The notes below the pieces were generated by a model. It did not search any database. It saw only the letters and a list, made by a program, of their open reading frames with translations, and was not told the DNA's origin. Positions 25,216 to 33,780 of a stretch of 64,000 bases of DNA are shown piece after piece. The DNA is from Metabacillus indicus LMG 22858 (GTDB taxonomy: Bacteria > Bacillota > Bacilli > Bacillales > Bacillaceae): NCBI RefSeq assembly GCF_000708755.2, contig NZ_JGVU02000002.1, positions 806,001 through 870,000 on the forward strand, given 5' to 3'. A program made the translations under genes and the position numbers. The stretch's first letter is position 1; the number at the start of each line of letters is the position of its first letter.

Positions 25216-26637
25216 TTAAAAACCAAGGGATACATATTTTACTTCCAGATAATCATGGATGCCATGATCTCCGCCTTCACGGCCAAGTCCGCTTTCTTTA
25301 TAGCCTCCAAACGGAGCCTGGGCTGTTGAAGGAGCACCATCATTTACACCGACTATTCCATATTCAAGCGAGCCTGACAGTTCCATGATTTCAGCAATGT
25401 TTTCTGTGAAAACGTATGCGGCAAGCCCATACGGCGTATGGTTTGCACGGCTGATTACCTCATCCATTGTTTTAAAGGTTGTAATCGGTGCAAGCGGGCC
25501 AAATGTTTCGTCATACATGCAGAGCATGTCATCTGTCACATTGCCAAGGACGGTTGCTTCGTGGAAAAAGCCGGCTGAGGATTTACTTGATCCTCCTGTA
25601 AGCACAACAGCTCCTTTAGCGGTGGCATCTGCAATGTGTTCTTCTACTTTTTCAACTGCCTTCTGATTAATAAGCGGCCCAAGAGTTGTGCTTTTCTCCA
25701 TGCCGTTGCCGGTGCGGAGTTTTTTCACTTCCTCAACAAAACGGTTTGTAAACTCCTCTGCCACACGTTCATGTACGTAGAAGCGGTTGGCAGCAACACA
25801 CGCCTGACCTCCATTGCGGAATTTCGAACTCATGGCCCCTTGCACAGCTTTATCAATGTCTGCATGTTCTGTCACAATAAACGGCGCATGTCCGCCAAGT
25901 TCCAGTGAAATTTTTTTCATGGTATCGGCAGCGTCTTTCATGATTTGCTTGCCAACTGGTGTAGATCCCGTAAATGTAATCTTTCTCACTCTGCTGTCTG
26001 CCTGCCACACACAGGTAATCTCTCTTGAACTACCTGTAAGGATATTGATGCCTCCTGCCGGAACGCCTGCCTGCTCAGCAAGTTCTACAAGTCGGATTGC
26101 TGTTAGAGGTGTTTCCTGTGACGGTTTGAGCAATACCGTATTTCCTGCTGCAAGTGCAGGAGCAAGCTTTCTTGTAATCATGGCAGCCGGGAAGTTCCAT
26201 GGTGTGATCGCAGCAACAACTCCGACAGCTTCCTTTTGCACGAGAATTCTCTTATTTTTAGAAGAAGCTGGGATGATTTCACCTTTTATCCGGGTTGCTT
26301 CTTCTGCGTAGAATTTTACATACTGATTGGCATAATCCACTTCTCCGAGAGCTTCATCAAATGGTTTTCCCTGTTCCATCGTCATAATCTCTGCTATCTC
26401 TTTCCTGTGCTCCGTTATGAGCTGATGCCATCTATATAAAACATTTGAACGGGTTTCTGCTGTTTCTTTTGACCATTTCAAAAAGGCTTCATAAGCTGCA
26501 TCGGCTGCTTCAGCCGCCTCGGCTTCTCCGCTCAGAGGAACGCGGGCAAAGACTTCTTCAGTAGCTGGATTCGTCACTTCCATGTAATCAGAAGTGCTGA
26601 ACCATTTGCCATTTATTAAATTGAATCCTTGTTTCAT
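25216..26637 (-). CDS. gabD: NAD(P)-dependent succinate-semialdehyde dehydrogenase-like ALDH
   Basis: 473 residues. Oxidises an aldehyde to its acid. The oxyanion Asn is in TPWNFPAAM, the NAD-binding turn is FTGSTPVGK, the catalytic Glu is in LELGGHAPFIV and the catalytic Cys in GGQACVAANRFYV. GabD-like overall; the true substrate may differ. The ATG nine bases after AGGAG is chosen rather than the one inside it. It pairs with the alcohol dehydrogenase in an aldehyde-handling operon. Confidence 0.88.
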   Translation of the reverse strand: MKQGFNLINGKWFSTSDYMEVTNPATEEVFARVPLSGEAEAAEAADAAYEAFLKWSKETAETRSNVLYRWHQLITEHRKEIAEIMTMEQGKPFDEALGEVDYANQYVKFYAEEATRIKGEIIPASSKNKRILVQKEAVGVVAAITPWNFPAAMITRKLAPALAAGNTVLLKPSQETPLTAIRLVELAEQAGVPAGGINILTGSSREITCVWQADSRVRKITFTGSTPVGKQIMKDAADTMKKISLELGGHAPFIVTEHADIDKAVQGAMSSKFRNGGQACVAANRFYVHERVAEEFTNRFVEEVKKLRTGNGMEKSTTLGPLINQKAVEKVEEHIADATAKGAVVLTGGSSKSSAGFFHEATVLGNVTDDMLCMYDETFGPLAPITTFKTMDEVISRANHTPYGLAAYVFTENIAEIMELSGSLEYGIVGVNDGAPSTAQAPFGGYKESGLGREGGDHGIHDYLEVKYVSLGF

Positions 26638-26781
26638 TTCGTTCATCTCCTTCGCTTAATTACACTCCCTATTAAACACCCGAAAAGCCTTCTTTTGTAC
26701 TTCCAAGATATTTGAAGGGTAAAACAGAACGTTATGGCCCATTATTCCATGTGGTGGTCTTTGCCGTTTTTAGGTGCCATT

Positions 26782-26810
26782 AAAAAGAGACGCCCCAATT
26801 GGAACGTCTC
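26782..26810 (-). terminator. Terminator at the end of the LysR gene
   Basis: Stem GAGACG/CGTCTC overlapping the stop codon, with TTTTTA after it on the minus strand. It separates LysR from the ALDH operon. Confidence 0.75.
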
Positions 26811-27660
26811 AGTCTTTCAAATAGTTTTTGATGATTTTACCTGTCTCTTTATTATTACTGATTAGAGAAATATGACGGTTTAACGCAATATCACTGATTT
26901 CAACAGCTCTGATTTCAGGAGAGATCATCCCGGAGAATAGCTTTGGCAATAGGGCAATTCCAAGGTTTGCGGAAATGAACCCCAAAATACTCTGCCCGAA
27001 CTCTATTTCTGAAGCCACGTTATACGGTTTTCCTTTTTCTTCAAATGCTTTTTCAATAATGATCCTGCAGTCACACCCCTCAGGAAGAGATAAGAAGGAT
27101 GCTTCTTCAATATCAGAAAACGTTACTTCTTTTTTCTCGGCGAGGGGGTGATCTTTATGAAAATAAAGCATAATCGGCTCGATAAAAAGCAGCTCCGAGA
27201 GAAAGTGATGCTCTACAAACCGGTCGTCCATTAAAATTCCGTCATAGACATTCTCTTTAAGTCCCGTCATTAAATCGGAGAACGTGTGGGACGTTTTAAT
27301 GCTGATTTTTTCTGCCCTGAAGTTTTCAGACTGCCTGAATTTCTGAGGAAGAAACGAAGAAGCAATACTTGGCCACGAGCCGATGACGACCTGCTTCTCT
27401 TCATTAAGCTCAGCCAGTTCCCTGTGCGCTTTCTGCACTCTTTCTACAATCTCATTTCCCGCTTTTATTAAAAGCTCGCCTTCTTTTGTCAGGACCACGC
27501 CGCTTGCTGAACGGACAAAAAGCTGACAGCCGAAATATGATTCAAGGCTTCTGATCTGTTTACTCAAAGCAGGCTGGCTCATGTGCAGCTGTTCGCTGGC
27601 CTTTGTAAAGCTTTTCGTCTCAACGGTTTTTTGAAAGGCTTCAAGCCACTCAATTCTCAT
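26809..27660 (-). CDS. LysR-family transcriptional regulator
   Basis: 283 residues. The N-terminal HTH is SFTKASEQLHMSQPALSKQIRSLESYFGCQLFVR (about 17-50); the C-terminal part is a two-lobed substrate-binding fold. Divergent from the DJ-1/PfpI gene with two palindromes between them, so it is its likely regulator. The downstream aldehyde and alcohol dehydrogenase genes could also belong to its regulon. Confidence 0.92.
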   Translation of the reverse strand: MRIEWLEAFQKTVETKSFTKASEQLHMSQPALSKQIRSLESYFGCQLFVRSASGVVLTKEGELLIKAGNEIVERVQKAHRELAELNEEKQVVIGSWPSIASSFLPQKFRQSENFRAEKISIKTSHTFSDLMTGLKENVYDGILMDDRFVEHHFLSELLFIEPIMLYFHKDHPLAEKKEVTFSDIEEASFLSLPEGCDCRIIIEKAFEEKGKPYNVASEIEFGQSILGFISANLGIALLPKLFSGMISPEIRAVEISDIALNRHISLISNNKETGKIIKNYLKD

Positions 27661-27691
27661 CTTCTCACTCCAGTCAAAACCTTTTGTTATA

Positions 27692-27709
27692 TCCGCATAA
27701 CGATGCGGA
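27692..27709. promoter_or_regulatory. Candidate LysR binding palindrome
   Basis: TCCGCAT and ATGCGGA face each other around AACG, a perfect 7-bp inverted repeat 32 bases upstream of the lysR start. Confidence 0.6.
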
Positions 27710-27757
27710 AGTACTCCTCTTGCCGTTTACATTGTAAGCTAAGTTTGTGCTTAAAAA

Positions 27758-27772
27758 TGAGCATTTTGCTCA
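27758..27772. promoter_or_regulatory. Second inverted repeat in LysR/DJ-1 intergenic region
   Basis: TGAGCA-TTT-TGCTCA, a perfect 6-bp inverted repeat 33 bases before the DJ-1 gene. Unrelated in sequence to the other palindrome. Confidence 0.45.
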
Positions 27773-27805
27773 AAACAAACGAATTTTATTTGAGGAGGAA
27801 ATAGA

Positions 27806-28471
27806 ATGGCAAACGTATTGATGGTTGTCTCAAATGCAATTAAAGTAAAATCCTATGAAACAGGGTACTGGTCTGAAGAATTTCACGTGCCTTTGAAGGC
27901 GCTTGAGGATGCAGGCCACAAAGTGACCATTGCTTCTCCTAAAGGCGGAGATGCTAAAGTGGACACATTCAGCTTAACTGACCAATGGGATCCACATGGC
28001 GTATCCAAAGCTTTTGAGGAGCTTGGACGCTGGAAAGAGACAAAACGTCTGTCAGATCTGAGCGGCAAAGACTTTGATGCTGTTGTTTTTGTAGGAGGCC
28101 ACGGCCCGATGTTTGATGTTGCCTATGATGCCCATGCACACCGCATCATCAATGAAATCTATGATAATGGAGGTATTGTGGCAGCAGAATGCCATGCGCC
28201 TGCTGTCCTTGCATTCACGGTAAGACCTGATGGAACCTCGATTATCCAGGGCAAAAAAGTAACATCCTATCCTGATGTGTATGAGCCGGAAAATGTCCTG
28301 GAATTCCTTCCATACAGTGTGGAGCAGGAACTAAGCAAAGTAGCCGAGTATGTAAGTGATTTAGATTCTCCCCAGCTTGCCATTTGGGCTGATGACCAAA
28401 TCATAACTAGCCGTGACCCGGTTTCTTCAGAAGCGATTGCAAATGAGCTCCTGAAAGCATTGGATAAATAA
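27806..28471 (+). CDS. DJ-1/PfpI-family protein (Hsp31/glyoxalase III-like)
   Basis: 221 residues. The nucleophile-elbow Cys is in AAECHAPAVL, the partner Glu in GYWSEEFHVP and the oxyanion region in VFVGGHGPMFDV. The GYWxEE start is the mark of the class I Hsp31 group with glutathione-independent glyoxalase or deglycase activity. GAGGAGG precedes the ATG. Divergent LysR regulator; the nearby ALDH/ADH pair suggests a role in reactive aldehyde control. Confidence 0.9.
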   Translation: MANVLMVVSNAIKVKSYETGYWSEEFHVPLKALEDAGHKVTIASPKGGDAKVDTFSLTDQWDPHGVSKAFEELGRWKETKRLSDLSGKDFDAVVFVGGHGPMFDVAYDAHAHRIINEIYDNGGIVAAECHAPAVLAFTVRPDGTSIIQGKKVTSYPDVYEPENVLEFLPYSVEQELSKVAEYVSDLDSPQLAIWADDQIITSRDPVSSEAIANELLKALDK

Positions 28472-28486
28472 TGAAAAATCTGCAAG

Positions 28487-28516
28487 AAAAGACGGGCATC
28501 TATGCTCGTCTTTTTT
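28487..28516 (+). terminator. Terminator after DJ-1 gene
   Basis: Stem AAAAGACGGGCAT/ATGCTCGTCTTTT with a T run; also works on the other strand for the ROK gene. Confidence 0.85.
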
Positions 28517-28586
28517 CGTTCTTATTAACTGATTCTTGCCATGCCGTTAGAGTATAATTCCCTTCTGCGTTCATTCTTTCATCCAA

Positions 28587-29597
28587 TTATAGATCTGTTT
28601 CAATTCCAAGCAGATCGTTTCTCCCTTTTTCAAGTAATCCCTCGCTGTAGAGCTGATGATAGTCTGCAGAAAATTGGATCTCCGGGACGGCAGCCTCCGG
28701 AATCCTCTGTTTACACGCATCAACAATATCCGGAATAAGTTTTCGGACTGTTTCTTCTCCTGATAATATAAGAGTTTCGGGATTCAGCATAATGGAGATG
28801 ACAGAGATAAGATATGCACCATTTTTGACAGTCTCTTCTTGTGTTTGAGGCTGTGTCATTTTATCCTGCAGCGTGTCCCCCTCTCCAACCTGCAAAAATC
28901 CGACTTCGCCTGCGAAAGCAGAAAAGCCCCTCAGGATTCTTCCATTAATAAGAGAAGCAGCACCTGGACCGTCATCCGTAAAAATTAAAAGTGATGCATT
29001 TTTCGTTTTCTCGCCGTCAGCTCCAAGCACCCAGCCCTGCAGCATGGCATTCACATCACGTTCCACTGAAACCTGCACGCGGAATTCTTCTTCCAGGATC
29101 TTCTTTACATGCAGTCCCTGCAGATCATCATAGTAGTTCATATATTTGATTTCACCATCCATCACACCAGCCGGCACACCGATGGAGATGGCGTTCAAAT
29201 TTGTGAACCTTGTTTTCATTTCATTTATAATGGCTTTTATCGTAGACAGGTAATCCTGTCCGATCATCCGCTCCTCTTTAAAGAGAACGTCTTTTTTTGC
29301 ATCAGCGACTAAAATCCAAAAACGGGAATACTGAATATAAAGGACAAGGATTGTTCCATATTCGGGGTTGATTCCGTAAATAGAAGCCCGCCTGCCATTG
29401 CTTGATGAAGCCATTCCTGCATGCATAATCACGCCTTTTTCTTCCAGATCATCCAGCACTTTGCTCACAGTAGGAAAGCTGAGTCCAAGCTTTGAAGCCA
29501 GATCTTTTTTAATGAACGTCTCCTGCTGCACAAGCTCTTTTAAAATAAGCTGTTCATTTGACCGTTTTATGAGATGTGATGAATCGTATGGCGGCAT
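28587..29597 (-). CDS. ROK-family transcriptional repressor
   Basis: 336 residues. Winged HTH KKDLASKLGLSFPTVSKVLDDLEEKGVI (about 31-58) followed by a ROK (sugar kinase-like) domain with NGRILRGFSAFAGEVGFLQ. The zinc-binding Cys cluster of ROK kinases is absent, so it is a sensor only. Last gene in the DUF1349-MFS-ROK operon, whose promoter carries a 25-bp palindrome that is the likely operator. The inducer is probably a sugar. Confidence 0.9.
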   Translation of the reverse strand: MPPYDSSHLIKRSNEQLILKELVQQETFIKKDLASKLGLSFPTVSKVLDDLEEKGVIMHAGMASSSNGRRASIYGINPEYGTILVLYIQYSRFWILVADAKKDVLFKEERMIGQDYLSTIKAIINEMKTRFTNLNAISIGVPAGVMDGEIKYMNYYDDLQGLHVKKILEEEFRVQVSVERDVNAMLQGWVLGADGEKTKNASLLIFTDDGPGAASLINGRILRGFSAFAGEVGFLQVGEGDTLQDKMTQPQTQEETVKNGAYLISVISIMLNPETLILSGEETVRKLIPDIVDACKQRIPEAAVPEIQFSADYHQLYSEGLLEKGRNDLLGIETDL

Positions 29598-29608
29598 TTT
29601 TTCACCTC

Positions 29609-30814
29609 TTAAGTTAATTGATTTAATGTTTTTATAACGAGAGCAAGAGCTGCTACGCTGACTGCAGTAAACACCGGAATAAATTCAAGAGTCGTGCGGC
29701 TTGCGATATATCCGATCAGCGGAACAAATGTCAGCAGGCTGATGTAGGAAAAAGCCACTTGATAGCCAATGATTTTTTTCGCCTGCCCGCTTCCGTAGCG
29801 CTTTGACGTTTCATGCATCATGGCCGGATAGAGCGGAGCAAAGCCCAGGCCTAATAGTATGATTCCCGTTCCATAAATCATCACGTTCTCCTGATAGAAA
29901 AAAGCTGCTGACCCGGCTGCAGAAATAGCCAGCCCAAGGAAAATCAATTTTCGGTTTCCAAGTGCATCTGCAATAAACCCCATCAAAAACCGGCCAATCA
30001 TGATGCTTCCGAAAAAGGCTCCTGCCAAAAATCCTGCAGCCGAAAGTTCAAGCCCTCTGCTTTCAACCAGCAAAACGCTCAGCCAAAGACCAATTCCGCC
30101 TTCAACAGCTACATAAATGATATAAGCCATTACAGATAGGTATGGAGCTATCCCGCAGATCCAAGGTTTATCCTCTCTAACTTCTTCTCTTGCACCGCCT
30201 TGCTGTTTTTGCTTCCAAAAGGACAGGGTCATAAATAAAGACACGGATAAACAAAAAATAACCACACCGATAAAGCCATACCCGGCCTTCCAGCTCCCAA
30301 ATTGTGTGATGCCGATTGTCAGTATAACCGGGCTGAGTGTTGCACCGATCCCCCAGGAGCTGTGAAGCCAGTTCATGTGTTTAGAAGAAAGATTTTCAGC
30401 GGCATAGCTGTTCAGGCCGGCATCAACCGCCCCGGCTCCAAGACCGAGAGGAACCGCAAGCAGAAGAATCAGCCAGTACGATTCGCTTAAAGAAAAGCCA
30501 ATGATGGCAAGTGCAGTCAGTGTACAGGAAACAGCAGTCACCCTGCCTGTTCCGTAGCGTGCCAAAAGCTTCCCGTTCAAAAACCCTGATATAGCCGAAC
30601 AAACCGTGATTGTCATCGTAATAAATCCTGCGTACTCAAGGGGCACACCAAAGTCCGCCCTCATTTGGTTCCAAGCCACACCAAGCCCCGTATCAGGAAG
30701 GCCAAGTGCAATAAAGGACAAATATAAAAGCAAAAGAAACAAAAAAGCAGGTTTATGCTGGACGTTTTGGCTCATGATCTGATCTGGACATGCCCTCTTT
30801 TCTATTTGACTCAT
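29609..30814 (-). CDS. MFS transporter (FHS-like sugar transporter group)
   Basis: 401 residues and about 12 membrane helices. FLSFIALGLPDTGLGVAWNQMR and GLGAGAVDAGLNSYAAEN match the Bacillus branch of fucose/hexose-type permeases. The ATG overlaps the stop of the DUF1349 gene (ATGA) and has AGAGGAG before it, so a 45-base longer frame is rejected. It probably takes up the sugar to which the ROK protein responds. Confidence 0.88.
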   Translation of the reverse strand: MSQIEKRACPDQIMSQNVQHKPAFLFLLLLYLSFIALGLPDTGLGVAWNQMRADFGVPLEYAGFITMTITVCSAISGFLNGKLLARYGTGRVTAVSCTLTALAIIGFSLSESYWLILLLAVPLGLGAGAVDAGLNSYAAENLSSKHMNWLHSSWGIGATLSPVILTIGITQFGSWKAGYGFIGVVIFCLSVSLFMTLSFWKQKQQGGAREEVREDKPWICGIAPYLSVMAYIIYVAVEGGIGLWLSVLLVESRGLELSAAGFLAGAFFGSIMIGRFLMGFIADALGNRKLIFLGLAISAAGSAAFFYQENVMIYGTGIILLGLGFAPLYPAMMHETSKRYGSGQAKKIIGYQVAFSYISLLTFVPLIGYIASRTTLEFIPVFTAVSVAALALVIKTLNQLT

Positions 30815-31410
30815 ATATGACTCTCCTCTGACCAAACGGATGGTTCGAGCTTCATGCATGAGAAGACTGTCTGAAATGAAGAGTCTTTCGGACTGCAGGC
30901 ATATAATCCAAACTGGATTTCATTTGACGCTCTGAATAGATGGGACATTCGAATCTGCCTGAAGGATTTTCCGTCACGGGAAACTTCTGTGAGAAAGTCG
31001 TTTTGTTTTCTTGTCAGCCTGTACCACATAACCGTATCCTCATCTTTTTCTTCCTGAGAAATGGCCCAGTCGGAATAGCCGTGATTTGTCACTACTGATC
31101 CAAGCAGCCATTCTCCTGATTTTCCTTTTTCTACTGATGCTTTCAGCCAGTTTTCCGAATCCATGAATACCATGATCCCGCTCTGGTCATAAAGTTCTTT
31201 GCCGCTAAACTGAACTTTGACCGTAAAAGAAAATTCCTTTTCCCCAGTAGAAAACAGGTACGCATGCCCGTTATCAGTCCGGTATCCGTAATTGGTGCGC
31301 TGCCAGAAATCCGTAAACGGCATGGACGTAAACGACAGGCTGTGATTGCTGATTTCAAACTCGTCAGGGGCATTAAGCCATTTTCCATCTTTTATGTTTA
31401 ATGTAAGCAT
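30811..31410 (-). CDS. DUF1349 family protein (concanavalin-like)
   Basis: 199 residues of the DUF1349/YesU-like beta-sandwich: TDFWQRTNYGYRTDNGHAYLF, then SGIMVFMDSENWLKASVE, then YYLTR-like MWYRLTRKQNDFLTEVSRDGKSF and FGLYACSP. The fold resembles carbohydrate-binding lectin domains, no catalytic role is proven. First gene of the ROK operon with AAAGGAG before the ATG, so likely linked to sugar use. Confidence 0.85.
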   Translation of the reverse strand: MLTLNIKDGKWLNAPDEFEISNHSLSFTSMPFTDFWQRTNYGYRTDNGHAYLFSTGEKEFSFTVKVQFSGKELYDQSGIMVFMDSENWLKASVEKGKSGEWLLGSVVTNHGYSDWAISQEEKDEDTVMWYRLTRKQNDFLTEVSRDGKSFRQIRMSHLFRASNEIQFGLYACSPKDSSFQTVFSCMKLEPSVWSEESHI

Positions 31411-31431
31411 GGTAATCTCCTTTATTAAAAA

Positions 31432-31456
31432 AGTTATTAAAACCATTTTAATAACT
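31432..31456. promoter_or_regulatory. ROK repressor operator
   Basis: A perfect 11-bp inverted repeat AGTTATTAAAA/TTTTAATAACT around CCA overlaps the -10 box of the operon promoter. XylR-type ROK repressors bind long palindromes in this position. Confidence 0.8.
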
Positions 31457-31473
31457 GTTTAAGGAAATGTCAA
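31445..31473 (-). promoter_or_regulatory. Sigma-A promoter of the DUF1349-MFS-ROK operon
   Basis: Consensus TTGACA and TAAAAT separated by exactly 17 bases on the minus strand. Confidence 0.85.
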
Positions 31474-31570
31474 AAACAGATTCTGGTTCTATTCTGCCGG
31501 AAGCATCTATTTCTATAACAGCAATAAAAAAATGATCTATCACTAAAAGAGACAGATCATTTTTTAGCAG

Positions 31571-32002
31571 TTAAACGAGCTTTATGCCTCTCCTCCAGGC
31601 TTCAATAAAGGCACATGCAAGGAATGTAAATGCCCCCCATAGAATCCAGGCTGCGCCAAGCCCGATCAGGCCTTCATCTGTACCGTACAGCTGCGATCCC
31701 CACGTAAGAACAATTCCGTCTAAAAAAGTAGCAGTTAATAAACCCAAGCTGACGCCGGGAATTATTTGCTCACCCTTTAATTTTGCTGCTTTAATGATAA
31801 GCAGCACAGAAATCCAGGATACCGGCAAAGCTATAAGAAAAGAAAAGAAGCTGCCTGTTTTTCCAAACCAGCCGAAGCCTGAACCAAATCTTACGGCCAT
31901 CGCTCCGCAAAACCAAAAAGCCATTCCAAGCAAGATCAAAATGAAGGTTTGCTGTTTAGTGAATAATCGCTGATTTTGACTGTTTTCTGTATTTACAATC
32001 AT
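31571..32002 (-). CDS. Four-segment membrane protein (DUF5367-like)
   Basis: 144 residues with four hydrophobic segments: FILILLGMAFWFCGAMAVRFG, FFSFLIALPVSWISVLLII, GVSLGLLTATFLDGIVL and LGAAWILWGAFTFLACAFI. The ATG nine bases after AGGGGAG is preferred; the longer frame runs into the divergent operator. Probably repressed by the divergent TetR protein. The family label is tentative. Confidence 0.7.
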   Translation of the reverse strand: MIVNTENSQNQRLFTKQQTFILILLGMAFWFCGAMAVRFGSGFGWFGKTGSFFSFLIALPVSWISVLLIIKAAKLKGEQIIPGVSLGLLTATFLDGIVLTWGSQLYGTDEGLIGLGAAWILWGAFTFLACAFIEAWRRGIKLV

Positions 32003-32024
32003 ACTGCTCATCTCCCCTGAATAA

Positions 32025-32048
32025 ATTATGTAGCACTTGCTACATAAT
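32025..32048. promoter_or_regulatory. TetR operator 1
   Basis: A perfect 11-bp inverted repeat ATTATGTAGCA/TGCTACATAAT around CT between the divergent membrane protein and TetR genes. Confidence 0.8.
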
Positions 32049-32053
32049 AAAAA

Positions 32054-32069
32054 TGTAGCATATACTACA
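32054..32069. promoter_or_regulatory. TetR operator 2
   Basis: TGTAG-CATATA-CTACA shares the TGTAGC core with operator 1 and lies six bases away, so two repressor dimers may bind. Confidence 0.6.
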
Positions 32070-32094
32070 CAAAAAAAGCAATGAGGAAAATGCA

Positions 32095-32649
32095 ATGAAA
32101 AAAGGTGAACTTCGCAAGCAGACGCTTAAAAACAAATTGGCAGAATACATCCTGCATCATGGGCTTCAAACAGCAAGCCTGCGGAATCTGGCAGAGGCAG
32201 CAGAGACGAGCGACAGAATGCTGCTGCATTATTTTCATGATAAAGAACAGCTTCTCACAGAGGTTCTGACGCTCATATCCGATAATCTGATCACGATTCT
32301 AAAAAAAGCGCCAGCAGATCCCATGCCTTACAGCAAGCTGGTTCCTCATATGTACCATTTGATGAAAGAACCGGAAGTAAAACCATTTATGAGACTATGG
32401 CTGGAATTAATTGCGTTTGCGTCAAAAAAAGAAAATCCCTATTACTCGGTTGCAAGAATGATAGGAGAAGGCTTTAAGCACTACTTTGCTCTTCTTCTCG
32501 ATGCGGAAGATGATGAACAAAAAGAACGGCTGGCAGCTTTGACACTGGTCACCGTTGAAGGAATTGCACTGCTTGATGCCATAGATTTTGACGCAAACAT
32601 CGAAAAAGCAATTGAGAGCATTACTTCCAATAACGAAAAATATTTATAA
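32095..32649 (+). CDS. TetR-family transcriptional regulator
   Basis: 184 residues; N-terminal HTH ASLRNLAEAAETSDRMLLHYFHDKEQLLTEVL (about 24-55). The C-terminal domain is helical. Divergent from the four-segment membrane protein with two palindromic sites between them; it likely represses both genes. GAGGAAAA precedes the ATG. Confidence 0.9.
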   Translation: MKKGELRKQTLKNKLAEYILHHGLQTASLRNLAEAAETSDRMLLHYFHDKEQLLTEVLTLISDNLITILKKAPADPMPYSKLVPHMYHLMKEPEVKPFMRLWLELIAFASKKENPYYSVARMIGEGFKHYFALLLDAEDDEQKERLAALTLVTVEGIALLDAIDFDANIEKAIESITSNNEKYL

Positions 32650-32653
32650 AATG

Positions 32654-32690
32654 GAAAAAGGGTTTCTGCTTAAAGTAGAAACCCTTTTTC
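32654..32690. terminator. Strong bidirectional terminator
   Basis: A 16-bp stem (GAAAAAGGGTTTCTGC against GTAGAAACCCTTTTTC, one G-T pair) between convergent TetR and histidine kinase genes. Confidence 0.88.
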
Positions 32691-32700
32691 AAGTTTATGT

Positions 32701-33780
32701 CTATTCTCCAGTTACAGGAAGAGTTAAAGTAAATGTCAGCCATCCTTCCTCAAAGTCCGCTCTCAAATGCCCCTCATGCAGTTCTGCAATTCGCCTGGCA
32801 ATGGCTAAACCAAGGCCTGTACCACTATCCTCTTTTCTTGACTGGTCTCCCCTGTAAAATCGTTCAAATAGAGTATCCAGGCTTCCTTTGGGCTTTGAGT
32901 TTACACGGTTTGCCAAAGTAAATACTGCCTGTTGACCGCTTGTTTCAAGACTCAGTTGTATGACAGACGGCTTAAAACTGTAATTAACCGCATTTGACAT
33001 CAGGTTTTCAAAAACCCTGATGATCTGTTCAACATCAACTGATACAGTCACTTCTTCTTCCGGAATGTCCACCTCTATTTTAAGGCTTTGGTCCTCAAGA
33101 ATCGGAATATATTCACCAGCAAGCTGTCTGATGATTCCTGCAAGATCCACTTCCGTTTTCTTTACCTGCATATCTGGACTTGTCAGTTTGTTATACGTAA
33201 ACAATTCGTCCAGTAAATGCTTGAGGCGCTGGGATTTAAACCGAAGAATGGTCAGGTATTCCACTACCTGCTGCTCAGTCAACCCTTCCCTGTTCATAAG
33301 AAGATCAAGATAACCAATAATGGAAGTCAAAGGTGTTCTGAGATCATGAGAAATGTTTGTAATCAGTTCATTTTTATTTTTTTCAAGCTCCCGCTCACGA
33401 AGAAATCTCGCTTCTAGCTCTTTTGACATCTGATTGATGTTTTCTCCAAGTCTTGCAAGTTCATCCCTTCCCTTAACTTCAATAACGTGACTAAGGTTTC
33501 CGCCGGCTATCAATTGGACCCCGTCAGAAATTTCATTCAGAAAGATTATTTTTTTCTTAATAAACAGCCATAAGCTGATAATAAAAAGAATGATAGCACT
33601 TGAAAAAATAACGATAATCAGAACGTTGTAAAGAAAAATGTTCATTTCTTCTACAGGTTCAGCAAGTACAAACCTTACAAGGATATTCGAAAGAACCGAT
33701 ACCCCTGCAACTGAAACAATAAAGCTGACAGCCACAGCAAAAAACAGCTTTACACTGAGTTTATTCCAAAACCGGATCAT
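32701..33780 (-). CDS. Sensor histidine kinase
   Basis: 359 residues: two membrane helices flanking a short extracellular loop (about 30 residues), a HAMP domain, the H-box NISHDLRTPLTSI, N-box VFENLMSNAVNYS and G-box DSGTGLGLAIARRI. The short loop suggests an intramembrane or partner-based sensor. The ATG overlapping the regulator stop (ATGA) is chosen over a TTG eight codons upstream. Cognate partner of the adjacent response regulator. Confidence 0.93.
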   Translation of the reverse strand: MIRFWNKLSVKLFFAVAVSFIVSVAGVSVLSNILVRFVLAEPVEEMNIFLYNVLIIVIFSSAIILFIISLWLFIKKKIIFLNEISDGVQLIAGGNLSHVIEVKGRDELARLGENINQMSKELEARFLRERELEKNKNELITNISHDLRTPLTSIIGYLDLLMNREGLTEQQVVEYLTILRFKSQRLKHLLDELFTYNKLTSPDMQVKKTEVDLAGIIRQLAGEYIPILEDQSLKIEVDIPEEEVTVSVDVEQIIRVFENLMSNAVNYSFKPSVIQLSLETSGQQAVFTLANRVNSKPKGSLDTLFERFYRGDQSRKEDSGTGLGLAIARRIAELHEGHLRADFEEGWLTFTLTLPVTGE

